Origin: JBBQVZ01 sp963695975
Lineage (GTDB): Bacteria > Actinomycetota > UBA4738 > HRBIN12
Reading direction: 5' to 3'
Length of the DNA: 64,000 bases
Assembly: GCA_963695975.1 (NCBI GenBank)
Contig: CAVOIB010000010.1
Coordinates: forward strand, 492,446 to 556,445
Part shown: in pieces, positions 24,388 through 32,787 of the stretch
How the letters are laid out: the number at the start of each line of letters is the position of its first letter
Position numbering within the stretch: position 1 is the stretch's first letter
Notes under the pieces: model-generated
The model's input: only the letters and a program-made list of their open reading frames with translations
Told to the model about the DNA's origin: nothing
Databases searched by the model: none
Position numbers and translations under genes: made by a program

Positions 24388-25251
24388 TCAGACGAACTTC
24401 TGGACGAACTGGAGCGCCGTGTCGGCGACCTCGCGCCACCCGCTGTCGATCGTGAGGGAGTGTCCGCGGTTCGGGATCTCGATGATCTCGGTGATGCTCT
24501 CGTTGCGGGCCTGGCGCTTGTAGGACGAATGCGCGATCGCCAACGGGACGGTGTGGTCCTTCTCGCCGTCCATGATGAGCAGAGGGCCTCGGTCGGGGTT
24601 CCTGGTATCGACCTTCGCTTCGGTCCACGGATTGAGGTTGGCCGCCGCGGCCTGGAACAGCGGTTCGCCCGGGGCTGGCACCGCGAAGGTTGCATACAGT
24701 TCCTTCGCCTCGTCCTCGCTCACCGCGTTGGCGAACGCGTACCGGAACTGCTCATACGTGAGCGGGACCGCCCGACCGTGGTTCGCCGGATTCCGCAGCA
24801 CCGGCGATGCCGCCCTCAACGCCGAGATCGGTAGCGGCAGCACGCCTCGGAACGGGGCCGGATCGATCGCGACCGTGACCGCGGAACGGCCGCGGCCCGC
24901 GAGGATCTGAGCCAACAGCCCCCCGAACGAGTGGCCGATGATCGCGGGCTTCTTGTCCAATCCACGGACGACCTCCTCGAGATGATCCGCCACCTGACCG
25001 ACCGACTTCTTGGCGAACACCTCCGGATGCGCTCTGGCCTCATCGATCGTTTCCGGGTCATCCGGCCATCCCGGTGCCAACGCCGTGTACCCGTTCTCCT
25101 CGAACAGGGTCGCCCACCGATCCCAGCTGGTGGGAAGCAGCCACAAGCCGTGGACGAACACGACTGATGCCCGTCCCGTCCCGTTCGCGCGCCTCACCTG
25201 CTCGGCTTCGCGTTCGGTGATCGTCGTCGAACCGCCTGCCGGTGCCCTCAT
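24388..25251 (-). CDS. alpha/beta hydrolase
   Basis: Predicted serine hydrolase of 287 residues. FVHGLWLLPTSWDRW gives the oxyanion region, IIGHSFGGLL near residue 106 the nucleophile elbow (Ser in GHSFG), LLIMDGEKDHTVP the acid Asp and NRGHSLT the catalytic His. It acts on an unknown ester or related bond. The gene stands alone, convergent with the DUF3618 gene. Confidence 0.88.
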   Translation of the reverse strand: MRAPAGGSTTITEREAEQVRRANGTGRASVVFVHGLWLLPTSWDRWATLFEENGYTALAPGWPDDPETIDEARAHPEVFAKKSVGQVADHLEEVVRGLDKKPAIIGHSFGGLLAQILAGRGRSAVTVAIDPAPFRGVLPLPISALRAASPVLRNPANHGRAVPLTYEQFRYAFANAVSEDEAKELYATFAVPAPGEPLFQAAAANLNPWTEAKVDTRNPDRGPLLIMDGEKDHTVPLAIAHSSYKRQARNESITEIIEIPNRGHSLTIDSGWREVADTALQFVQKFV

Positions 25252-25350
25252 CGTCGATCTCCCTCCGAACGCCTTGCCCGAGGATATCGACGAGCCGCCC
25301 CGTTCGTGACGGGGAGGCCCCGAGCCACAGGCCTCCCCGTCGAACGCGAC

Positions 25351-25893
25351 CTACCCCTGGTTGAGACCGTCGCTCGGGTCCATGGGCGTGCCCGTCTCGA
25401 GCAGCGTCTTGAGGTCGCTGAGCACCCAGTTCCAGCCGCCGCCGGCGCCCGTGTCCTCCATCCCGCCGGAAAGAAGCAGCTGGAGCTGCGGCTTGCCCTC
25501 GAGCTCGTGGGTCACGGTGAGCTTGCTGACGCCGCCCTTGCCCTCGGCGATCTCGTACGTGAGCCGCGTGAACCCCTCAGCCGCCATCGTCTCGTCCATC
25601 AGCATGCGCCACGTCTGGACCAGCTTGTGAGGTGGATCCGCCTCGATCACCTCGCCGTCGACGACGACGTCGGGGGTCGGGAACCCCATCTCGGCGCCCG
25701 CCTTCTTCATCGCCTCGCTCGCGAACGCACGATAGCCGCCGCCCGCTCGTAGGTCGTAGTCGACGCGGCCTCCGTAGCCGTACCGCTCGCTCCACTCCGG
25801 CTTCGTGATCGCGTCCCAGATCGCTTGCGCCGTCGCCTTGATGTACACCCGGTACACCTGGGTCGTCACGGCCGCCTCCGTCGTCGCCGTCAT
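25351..25893 (-). CDS. SRPBCC (AHSA1-like) domain protein
   Basis: Protein of 180 residues with a START/AHSA1-like hydrophobic pocket: VYRVYIKATAQAIWDAITKPEW, GYGGRVDYDLRAGG, GEVIEADPPHKLVQTW, and GGGWNWVLSDLKTLLE. Its ATG overlaps the stop of the ArsR-type regulator by four bases (ATGA), a pairing found widely in actinobacteria in which the regulator controls this ligand-binding protein. The ligand is unknown. Confidence 0.9.
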   Translation of the reverse strand: MTATTEAAVTTQVYRVYIKATAQAIWDAITKPEWSERYGYGGRVDYDLRAGGGYRAFASEAMKKAGAEMGFPTPDVVVDGEVIEADPPHKLVQTWRMLMDETMAAEGFTRLTYEIAEGKGGVSKLTVTHELEGKPQLQLLLSGGMEDTGAGGGWNWVLSDLKTLLETGTPMDPSDGLNQG

Positions 25894-26213
25894 GCCATCT
25901 CTCCTTCCAGCTCGTGTTTGAGCTCCGCGAGCGCCGACACCCGACGCTCCGTGTACTTGTCGATCCACCGATCGTGGATCAGTCGGATCGGCACCGGGTT
26001 CAGGAAGTGCAGCTTCTCCCGGCCCGACCGTCGTGTGACCACGAGGCCCGCGTCTTCGAGGACCCGCAGGTGCTTCATGACCCCGAAGCGCGTCATCTCC
26101 AGCTCGGATTCCAGCTCCGTCAGCGTGCGGCCGTCACGCGTGAAGAGCCGGTCGAGCAGGAAGCGACGGGTCGGGTCGGCGAGCGCCTTGAAGACTCGGT
26201 CGTCGTCGTTCAC
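25890..26213 (-). CDS. ArsR-family transcriptional regulator
   Basis: Winged-helix regulator of 107 residues: VFKALADPTRRFLLDRLF, TLTELESELEMTRFGVMKHLRVLEDAGLVVTRRSGREKLHFLN. No cysteine metal site, so it belongs to the metal-independent branch that pairs with SRPBCC proteins. The GTG at 26213 matches the usual start. A perfect GTGACTA-AA-TAGTCAC palindrome ends 14 bases upstream, suggesting autoregulation. Co-translated with the SRPBCC gene. Confidence 0.9.
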   Translation of the reverse strand: MNDDDRVFKALADPTRRFLLDRLFTRDGRTLTELESELEMTRFGVMKHLRVLEDAGLVVTRRSGREKLHFLNPVPIRLIHDRWIDKYTERRVSALAELKHELEGEMA

Positions 26214-26226
26214 GGGGTGAGGATAG

Positions 26227-26242
26227 GTGACTAAATAGTCAC
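26227..26242. promoter_or_regulatory. palindromic operator before the arsR-SRPBCC operon
   Basis: GTGACTA-AA-TAGTCAC, perfect seven-base arms, 14-29 bases before the regulator start, where binding would block the promoter or initiation. The cognate protein is presumably the adjacent ArsR-type regulator. Confidence 0.6.
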
Positions 26243-26257
26243 ATGTCAAACGGTTCG

Positions 26258-27685
26258 TCAGACGCCGACCTCCGCGGTCAGTCGGCCGGCACGCGCGGCG
26301 CGCACGAGTTCCTCGTAGTCGCGTTCGTTCTGTTCGGCGTAGGTCACGGCGAAGTCCGCGAGCGCGCGGTCGAACGCGTCTCCTTTCCCGAGGTAGGCAG
26401 CGATCGCGACCCGATCGCCCCAGCGGGCATGCGCGTTCGCGAGGGTGGCACCGCACAAGGTGGCGTATCCCTTCGCCCTCGACACCCGCATCGTGTCGAC
26501 GTTGACGCCGCCCTTCCAATCGTGCAGCTGTCGCACGTAGTAGTCGCGGGGCTCGCCATCGATCCCCTTCAGGCGGAGCCAGCCGAGGAAGACATCGCTC
26601 GCGCCCTGCATCAGGCGCTGCCCCTCGGTCACCCTCTGGCCGTGGTTCGCGTGCGGGCTCCCGCCGAGGAACCGCTCGAGGACGGAGGCCTGCGCCTCCT
26701 TCGCCTGTAGAACGAGCGGATCGTGATCGTCCCTGCCGACGAACAGCAGGATCCATGCCCGCGTGCCGACGCTCCCGACCCCGACGACCTTTCGTGCCAG
26801 GTGCACGTAACGGAACTCCTCGATCGGGTGGAACTGACGAGAGATCGACCGTCGGTACGTCTTCACGAGCGATCCGATCCACGACTCGATGTCGTCGCGG
26901 TCGGTGCCCGGGGGAAGCAAGTCTTCGATCGGCACGATCATCGGCGGATCACCGACGAAGCGCGGATGACCGTCGACCTCGTCCGCCAGCCGGGTGGAGA
27001 CTCGGATGCTGTCTCTGGTCCGCGCCTTCGCCACCTCACGAGCCGTCAGTTTCAGTTCGTCCTTGCCCAGCCGCTCCTTCTGCAGTTGGCGCTGCATCCA
27101 CGCGAGCACGTCGTCGACCCGGATGTGCTCGTACCACGATTCCATTACGCCCATCTGCGCGGCACGACCCATAGCCGTTCGGTACGAACGGACGCACGAG
27201 AGCACGATGTCGCGCCGATCCCGCCGACCGAAGCCTCGGTCGCGCCCCATCACCTCGAAACTCGCGGCGAGGCGCTTCACGTCCCACTCCCACGGACCCG
27301 GAAGCGTCTCGTCGAAGTCGTTGAGGTCGAAGAGAAGGTGACGTTCGGGAGAGGCGAACATCCCGAAGTTCGACAGGTGCGCGTCCCCGCAGAGCTGGAC
27401 GGTGAACCCGCTCCGTGGGGTCGTGGCGAGATCCGAGGCCATGATCAAGGCGGTCCCCCGGAAGAACGCGAACGCGGACTCGAGCATCCGCCCGTACCGG
27501 ATCGGGATCAGCTCGGGGATGCGGCTCGCGGCCTGTTCCTCGAGCAGGGCGATCGGATCCGGCCGGTCGGTGGCCGGTGCCCACGCACCGTGGGAGGAAC
27601 GGGGCGCGATCGTCCGTGCCGCCTTCCCCTTCGCGACGCGTTCGCCGAACGACAGGTCGACCCAAGGATGGCTCTTCGAGACCAC
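26258..27685 (-). CDS. DUF2252-family protein
   Basis: Protein of 475 residues with kinase-like signatures: FFRGTALIMASDL, GDAHLSNFGMFASPE and LLFDLNDFDETLPGPWEWDVKRLA (aspartates like those of aminoglycoside-kinase/HipA-type folds), then YVRQLHDWKGG. The DUF2252 family has no proven substrate. The usual length is 400-470 residues. It is followed 8 bases after its start side by the L,D-transpeptidase stop (27693), so the two may share a transcript. Confidence 0.85.
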   Translation of the reverse strand: MVSKSHPWVDLSFGERVAKGKAARTIAPRSSHGAWAPATDRPDPIALLEEQAASRIPELIPIRYGRMLESAFAFFRGTALIMASDLATTPRSGFTVQLCGDAHLSNFGMFASPERHLLFDLNDFDETLPGPWEWDVKRLAASFEVMGRDRGFGRRDRRDIVLSCVRSYRTAMGRAAQMGVMESWYEHIRVDDVLAWMQRQLQKERLGKDELKLTAREVAKARTRDSIRVSTRLADEVDGHPRFVGDPPMIVPIEDLLPPGTDRDDIESWIGSLVKTYRRSISRQFHPIEEFRYVHLARKVVGVGSVGTRAWILLFVGRDDHDPLVLQAKEAQASVLERFLGGSPHANHGQRVTEGQRLMQGASDVFLGWLRLKGIDGEPRDYYVRQLHDWKGGVNVDTMRVSRAKGYATLCGATLANAHARWGDRVAIAAYLGKGDAFDRALADFAVTYAEQNERDYEELVRAARAGRLTAEVGV

Positions 27686-27692
27686 GGTGCGC

Positions 27693-28475
27693 TCAGGTCT
27701 GGATCAGGACGGGGGTGCCCATCGGAACGTGTCTCAACCGCGTCATGTCGTCGTTATAGACCCGGACGCAGCCATGCGACACCATCTGCCCGCGGTCGCC
27801 GGGGTTCGGTGTGCCATGGATCGCCATCCGACCGCCGCCCGGCCAATCCTTGAGCACGGGTGAGAACCCTGAGAGCCCGAGCGCGAAGATCCCGTACGGT
27901 CCGCTCGCGCTCGCTTGCGGAACCTGCGCCCACACGTAGAACGTCCCCACCGCCGTCGGCGTCGGAGCGGCACCGATCCCAACCGAGAAACGATCGGCGA
28001 GCTGTCCGCGCCGGTAGTACCGCAGGCTCCGTTCCGAGAGATCAACGATGATCCTCTCGCGTACCCGGTGGGTCGTGACCGCGGCCATCCGTATCCATCC
28101 CGCCGACTCGTTCGGACGGATCGGCAGCAGGATCCGCAGCCACGGGTCCCCATCCTTATCGCGTGCGGTCGAGGTCACCAAGAACGAGAGCGGTTGCCCG
28201 ACCGGGTTGCGGGAAGGGAACGAGAAGCGCTGCCCGGACGCGATCGTGGGGCGGCGCCAGATGGTGAGGTTCGGGGTCTTCGAACGAGCCACGAACGTGC
28301 CCTTCGGAAGGACCGGCTCGATCGAGGCGGGCTCGGACACCGCCGGGACGGATGGGGGGACCGGGGTGGCCTCATGGTTCGGCGGGGATGCCGGCGGTGC
28401 CGCCGCGGCGCCGGAGCAGGCGGCGGCCACGAACGCGAGCAGCGTGAGCGAGGCGATCCGTCGAAGGGCCGGCAT
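27693..28475 (-). CDS. L,D-transpeptidase lipoprotein
   Basis: Cell-wall crosslinking enzyme of the YkuD type, 260 residues. Signal with lipobox near VAAAC (Cys about 20), a Pro-rich spacer, then a beta-rich domain and the catalytic domain from about residue 138 (IIVDLSERSLRYYRRG). The active-site motif MVSHGCVRVYNDD holds the catalytic His and Cys. Expected to form 3-3 crosslinks or anchor proteins outside the membrane, which suits an actinobacterial wall. Confidence 0.9.
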   Translation of the reverse strand: MPALRRIASLTLLAFVAAACSGAAAAPPASPPNHEATPVPPSVPAVSEPASIEPVLPKGTFVARSKTPNLTIWRRPTIASGQRFSFPSRNPVGQPLSFLVTSTARDKDGDPWLRILLPIRPNESAGWIRMAAVTTHRVRERIIVDLSERSLRYYRRGQLADRFSVGIGAAPTPTAVGTFYVWAQVPQASASGPYGIFALGLSGFSPVLKDWPGGGRMAIHGTPNPGDRGQMVSHGCVRVYNDDMTRLRHVPMGTPVLIQT

Positions 28476-28560
28476 GACCGTCCATTATCGGCCAGCCGCC
28501 GCTACACGGTCACTGGGTCGAACGACCTACGTGCCCGAGCCCGACTAAGCTTGCGATCGC

Positions 28561-28644
28561 GCCGCTGTGGTGGAACTGGCAGACACGCGTGGTTTAGGTC
28601 CACGTGGGCTCACGCCCGTCCGCGTTCGAGTCGCGGCAGCGGCA
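28561..28644 (+). tRNA. tRNA-Leu (anticodon TAG)
   Basis: Acceptor GCCGCTG pairs with CAGCGGC, anticodon loop TTTAGGT (TAG), long variable arm (GGGCTCACGCCC), T arm CCGCG-TTCGAGT-CGCGG. Class II tRNA of 84 bases. Confidence 0.95.
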
Positions 28645-28650
28645 CGGGTC

Positions 28651-29808
28651 CTACACGGCGTGCAGGCGAGCGTCGCTCGCCGGCTCGAGCGGCTCGACGT
28701 TGCACGGCAGCACGATGACGAACCGCGCTCCCCCGCCCTGGCGATCCTCGATGTCCGCGGTCCCCCCGTGGAGCTCCGAGAAGCGCCGCACGAGCGACAG
28801 CCCGATACCCACGCCGCGGCCCGCGGCGGTCGGACCCTGACGGAACGGGTCGAACAGCGTCGACCTCAGGTCCTCGGGAACGCCGGGTCCTTCATCTTCG
28901 ATCGTCAGCAGGATGCCGCCCTCGCGTTCGTGGACACCGACGTGCACCGGGGTGCCACCGGGTGTGTGGCGCGCGGCGTTCACCAGCAGGTTCTCGACGA
29001 TCCGTTCGACCTTCGCGGGGTCCACGTTGGCGAGCACGGGATCGGCGTCGATCCGGATCGGGTGCGTGTCCAGGCCGGGCGCCTCGCGCGCGACGCGGCG
29101 GACCAGGTCGCCGACGTCGGTCGGTTCCCGCTCGGGCTGGATCTGTCCGCGGTCGAGCCGCTCCAGGTCGAGCATGTCGTCCACGAGTCTGTTCATCTTG
29201 CGGCCGCTCTGCTCGATCATCTGGTAGAGGCTCTCCACCTCGTCGGGGGTGAGCTCCAGCTCGTCACCACGCCGCAGCGTGGACATCGCTCCGATGATCC
29301 CCGCGAGCGGTCCCTTCAGATCGTGCGAAACGGCGTGCAGCAGCGTGTCCTTCACGTTGTTCAGCTCGCGCAGGCCGCTCGAGACCTCGTGTTCGATGTC
29401 GGCGCGCTCGCGCTGCTCGTCCATGGTCTCCTTCAGCGTCGCGAGGAGCTGCACCACGACCACGAAGAACGCCAGACGGGCGAGCGAGTTCCAATAGGGG
29501 ACGAGGCTGTGGATCGCGTCGGGCCCGAGCTGATCGGCGAGGAACCCCGAGAGCGTTGCCACCAGCGCCGCGAAGATCCCGGCGCCACGGCCGAGGTTCC
29601 AGGTGACCAGACCGATCGGCATCAGGTAGAAGAACGCGAGCGAGACCTGGGGTCCCGTCACGTAGTCGAGAACGAGGACCGCCGCCGTGAACACGAACGC
29701 GACGGCGAACACGAGCCCGGGCGACTTCCCGTCGAAGAAGCCCTCGGTCGTGTGCGGCTCTCGGCGCCTGGGGCGCGCCTCGGCTACGGGTTCGATCTGC
29801 GTCCCCAC
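28651..29808 (-). CDS. orphan sensor histidine kinase
   Basis: Membrane kinase of 385 residues: about four membrane helices between residues 30 and 125 with short loops, coiled-coil region, HisKA domain with AVSHDLKGPLAG (phospho-His) near residue 160, then the ATPase domain with N box NLLVNAARHT, G1 box DEGPGVP and G2 GVGIGLSL. No response regulator is adjacent. The 3' end abuts tRNA-Leu on the other strand. Confidence 0.92.
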   Translation of the reverse strand: MGTQIEPVAEARPRRREPHTTEGFFDGKSPGLVFAVAFVFTAAVLVLDYVTGPQVSLAFFYLMPIGLVTWNLGRGAGIFAALVATLSGFLADQLGPDAIHSLVPYWNSLARLAFFVVVVQLLATLKETMDEQRERADIEHEVSSGLRELNNVKDTLLHAVSHDLKGPLAGIIGAMSTLRRGDELELTPDEVESLYQMIEQSGRKMNRLVDDMLDLERLDRGQIQPEREPTDVGDLVRRVAREAPGLDTHPIRIDADPVLANVDPAKVERIVENLLVNAARHTPGGTPVHVGVHEREGGILLTIEDEGPGVPEDLRSTLFDPFRQGPTAAGRGVGIGLSLVRRFSELHGGTADIEDRQGGGARFVIVLPCNVEPLEPASDARLHAV

Positions 29809-29874
29809 GTAAGGATGCGTCGGCCGCCCGGGCCACTACCTTGAGTCGGGTAGTCGGCGGGCCTCGGACCCCAC

Positions 29875-30489
29875 TCACGCAGGCGCTTCTGGCCCCTCGA
29901 GCAGCGCACGCAGGGCACGGAACGCCCTTCCGCGGTGACTGATCCGGTCCTTCTGCTCCGCGGAGAGCTCCGCCATCGTCGCGTCCCAGCCCGCCGGCAC
30001 GAAGATCGGGTCGTAGCCGAACCCCGTGCTCCCGCGTCGCTTCCCGACGAGCATGCCTTCGCACACGCCCTCGGCGTGCACCGCGTGCCCGTCGGGCCAG
30101 GCGAGCGCCGCCACGCAGCGGTACCGCGCGCTTCGACCCCCGGCGGGGACGCCGGCCACCGCCTGCAGGAGCGCCTGGAGGTTGCGCTCATCAGATGCGT
30201 CCTCCCCGGCGAACCGAGCGGAGCGAGGTCCCGGCTTGCCGCCGAGGGCATCGACCTCGATGCCGGAGTCGTCGGCGATGGCGGGCACACCCGATGCCGC
30301 CGCGACCGCGCGGGCCTTGAGGAGGGCGTTGTCGAGGTAGGTCTCGCCCGTCTCCTGGACCTCGGGCCATGGACCGTCGCCGCCCTCGACCGTCAGCCAC
30401 CGCACCGGCCAGTCGGCGCAGATGCGACCGAGCTCGCGCAGCTTGTGAGCGTTGCGCGAGGCGATCGCGAGGCGCTCGGGGAACGGCAT
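29875..30489 (-). CDS. rdgB: XTP/dITP pyrophosphatase
   Basis: House-cleaning enzyme that hydrolyses ITP, dITP and XTP to monophosphates. 204 residues, standard length. Substrate-loop motif IASRNAHKLREL at the N-terminus, AIADDSGIEVDALGG near residue 70 and FGYDPIFVP near residue 150. It follows rph, as in mycobacteria (Rv1341 after Rv1340). The rph stop is 4 bases from its start, so they are co-transcribed. Confidence 0.96.
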   Translation of the reverse strand: MPFPERLAIASRNAHKLRELGRICADWPVRWLTVEGGDGPWPEVQETGETYLDNALLKARAVAAASGVPAIADDSGIEVDALGGKPGPRSARFAGEDASDERNLQALLQAVAGVPAGGRSARYRCVAALAWPDGHAVHAEGVCEGMLVGKRRGSTGFGYDPIFVPAGWDATMAELSAEQKDRISHRGRAFRALRALLEGPEAPA

Positions 30490-30493
30490 CCGG

Positions 30494-31213
30494 CTACGTG
30501 CCGAGCGCCTGGTGTTGCATCTTCGTCAGCTCCACGATCCCCGAGGATGCGAGGTCGAGGAGCGCATCGAGCTCCGAGCGCTCGAACGGCTTGCCCTCGG
30601 CCGTCCCCTGAACCTCGACGTAGTCGCCGGAGCCCGTCATCACGACGTTGAAGTCGACGTCGGCTCCCGCGTCCTCGTCGTAACAGAGATCGAGCCGCGC
30701 CTCACCGTCGACGATCCCCACCGAGACGGCCGCCACGCTGCCGACGAGCACGTCGTCGGGTATCGAGCCCCGGTCCGCGAGACCGCGCAGGGCGAGCGAG
30801 AGCGCGATGTACCCGCCGGTGATCGATGCGGTCCGTGTGCCCGCGTCCGCCTGCAAGACGTCGCAGTCGATCATGATCGTCCGTTCGCCCAGGCGGGACA
30901 GATCCGTGATCGAGCGCAACGACCGGCCGATCAACCGCTGGATCTCCTGCGTTCGCCCGCCGGGCCTGCCCTTGTTCACCTCGCGAGGGGAACGCTCGCT
31001 CGTCGCGCGCGGGAGCATCGAGTACTCCCCGGTCACCCATCCACCGCCGGTGCCCTTCAACCAGCGTGGCGCCTCCTCCGAGACCGAGGCCGCCACGAGC
31101 ACCCGCGTCTTCCCCATGGAGAACAGCACCGATCCGTCGGCCCACTCCTGGTAGCCGAGCTCCCACGCGACCGGGCGGAGTTCGCCCGCCGAGCGCCCGT
31201 CGGGACGGGTCAA
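30494..31213 (-). CDS. rph: ribonuclease PH
   Basis: Phosphate-dependent 3' exonuclease for tRNA ends, 239 residues. RPDGR start, GKTRVLVAASV, RGGWVTGEYSMLPRAT-type motif, and IMIDCDVLQADAGTRTASITG, all diagnostic. The start is a TTG that overlaps the stop of the upstream metallo-beta-lactamase gene (TTGA at 31210-31213), with GGAAGGTGG before it. The order rph-rdgB after the hydrolase matches mycobacteria. Confidence 0.96.
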   Translation of the reverse strand: MTRPDGRSAGELRPVAWELGYQEWADGSVLFSMGKTRVLVAASVSEEAPRWLKGTGGGWVTGEYSMLPRATSERSPREVNKGRPGGRTQEIQRLIGRSLRSITDLSRLGERTIMIDCDVLQADAGTRTASITGGYIALSLALRGLADRGSIPDDVLVGSVAAVSVGIVDGEARLDLCYDEDAGADVDFNVVMTGSGDYVEVQGTAEGKPFERSELDALLDLASSGIVELTKMQHQALGT

Positions 31214-31962
31214 CCGCCCACCTTCCACCGCCGGCCGCCGCGGGCCACCTCGATCGTTCCGTCGAACGCGCCGGAGGCCTCGGCTCGAGAATCCTCCGGA
31301 TCGAGCGTTGGCCAGATGTGGGTGAGGACGAGCGTATCCGCCCCCGCCTTCGCGGCGTGCTCTCCGGCCTGGAGCGCCGACATGTGGAACGGCAACAGCC
31401 CGTCGTCGTGCTTCCAGGTGGCCTCGCACAAGAACAGGTCCGCGTCCTTCGCCATTTCGACGGCCTCGTCGCACGGACCGGTATCACCCGTGTAGGCGAG
31501 CACCTTTCCGTCCACCTCGATCCGGTAGCCGAGCGCCTGCACGCCGATGTGGGTCATCACGTACGAGCGGATCCGGAACGGGCCGATCTCGAAGTCCGCG
31601 CCCGGCGGTGTTCCGCGCACGTCGAAGCTCGTGGCGGCGACGTCGACGCCTCCCTCCGACACCAGGGAGGCCATGTGCCCCCAGAAGTCTTCGGGGGCAA
31701 CAAGCGGGATCCCCGGTTCACCGAGCCCGCCGTAGTGACGGGCGTAGAAGCACGGGTAGACGTCGACGAAGTGATCCGGGTGGGCGTGTGAGATCAGCAG
31801 CGCGTGGATGTCGGCGATCCCGATGTGCTCCTGCAGCCTGGCGAACGTGCCCGTCCCGGCGTCCATCCACAGGTTGAATCCGTCGTGGCGAACCAGATAG
31901 CCGCTGGTGGCGCCCGCCGGCCGCGGCCACGTGCCGCCGGAGCCGAGGACGGTCAGCTCCAT
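31210..31962 (-). CDS. metallo-beta-lactamase fold hydrolase (Rv1339-like)
   Basis: Protein of 250 residues with the metal motif LLISHAHPDHFVD near residue 57, GYRIEVDGKVLAYTGDTGPCDEAV and VLTHIWPT. Same position and layout as Rv1339, reported as an atypical cyclic-AMP phosphodiesterase in mycobacteria (established knowledge, from memory). A role in cAMP or cyclic-nucleotide turnover is inferred and would fit the two cyclases and the cNMP-binding protein in this window. Its start overlaps the end of murI by ten bases. Confidence 0.82.
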   Translation of the reverse strand: MELTVLGSGGTWPRPAGATSGYLVRHDGFNLWMDAGTGTFARLQEHIGIADIHALLISHAHPDHFVDVYPCFYARHYGGLGEPGIPLVAPEDFWGHMASLVSEGGVDVAATSFDVRGTPPGADFEIGPFRIRSYVMTHIGVQALGYRIEVDGKVLAYTGDTGPCDEAVEMAKDADLFLCEATWKHDDGLLPFHMSALQAGEHAAKAGADTLVLTHIWPTLDPEDSRAEASGAFDGTIEVARGGRRWKVGG

Positions 31963-32780
31963 GAGCCGCCTCCAACGGGTTGCGCCTGGGCAGCTCGAAC
32001 CTCCGAGAGCTCGGGTCCCAGGAAGAGCTCCGCCAGGGGTTGGAACCGATCCGGATCCCCGGTCGTCAGGAACTCGTGCGCGGGCGGGGTCGAGGCATCC
32101 CCTTCGAGAGCGGCCGTGAGCAGGGACGCGTAGACGTCCTTGGCCGTCTCCTCGGCGGAGGAGACGAGGATGACGTCAGGCCCCAGCTCGAGCTGGAGCA
32201 GCCCCGAGAGCAGCGGGTAGTGCGTGCAACCAAGGATCAAGGTATCGATGCCCCTTCTCGCCAACGGCACAAGATACCCTCGCGCGGCCGCTCGCAACTC
32301 GTCGCTCGTGGTGTCGCCCCGCTCGACGTGCTCGACGAACACCGGGCACGCCTGGGAGTGGAGCGTGACATCCGCGCCCGTCGCGGCGATCGCGCGGTCG
32401 TAGGCGCCGCTGTTGACGGTGGCCTCCGTGCCGATCAACCCGATGACGCCGTTGCGCGTCACGCGGACCGCGGCGCGCGTGCCGGGGTCGATCACGCCGA
32501 TCACCGGGATCCCGGCGCGAGCAGCGATGTGGTCGATCGCCGAGACCTCCACCGAGTTGCACGCCACCACGAGCATCTTCACGTCGCGGTGGACCAGATA
32601 GTCCGCGATCTCGAGGGCGTAGCGCCTGATCTCCTCGACCGGTTTGGATCCGTAGGGGAATCGTGCGGAATCACCCACGTACACGAGTGGCTCATGCGGC
32701 AGCAGGCCGAGGATCGCGCGGGCGACCGTGAGGCCTCCCACCCCGGAATCGAACACGCCGATCGGCCGCGGGTCGCTCAC
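31953..32780 (-). CDS. murI: glutamate racemase
   Basis: Makes D-glutamate for peptidoglycan. 275 residues. PIGVFDSGVGGLTVA, YVGDSARFPYGSK, first catalytic cysteine in VVACNSVE near residue 72, second in ILGCTHYPLL near residue 183. The GTG at 32780 with GGTGGTGACG upstream gives family length. The gene begins 7 bases after the cysM stop and overlaps the following hydrolase gene. Confidence 0.96.
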   Translation of the reverse strand: MSDPRPIGVFDSGVGGLTVARAILGLLPHEPLVYVGDSARFPYGSKPVEEIRRYALEIADYLVHRDVKMLVVACNSVEVSAIDHIAARAGIPVIGVIDPGTRAAVRVTRNGVIGLIGTEATVNSGAYDRAIAATGADVTLHSQACPVFVEHVERGDTTSDELRAAARGYLVPLARRGIDTLILGCTHYPLLSGLLQLELGPDVILVSSAEETAKDVYASLLTAALEGDASTPPAHEFLTTGDPDRFQPLAELFLGPELSEVRAAQAQPVGGGSWS

Positions 32781-32787
32781 GACGCCG

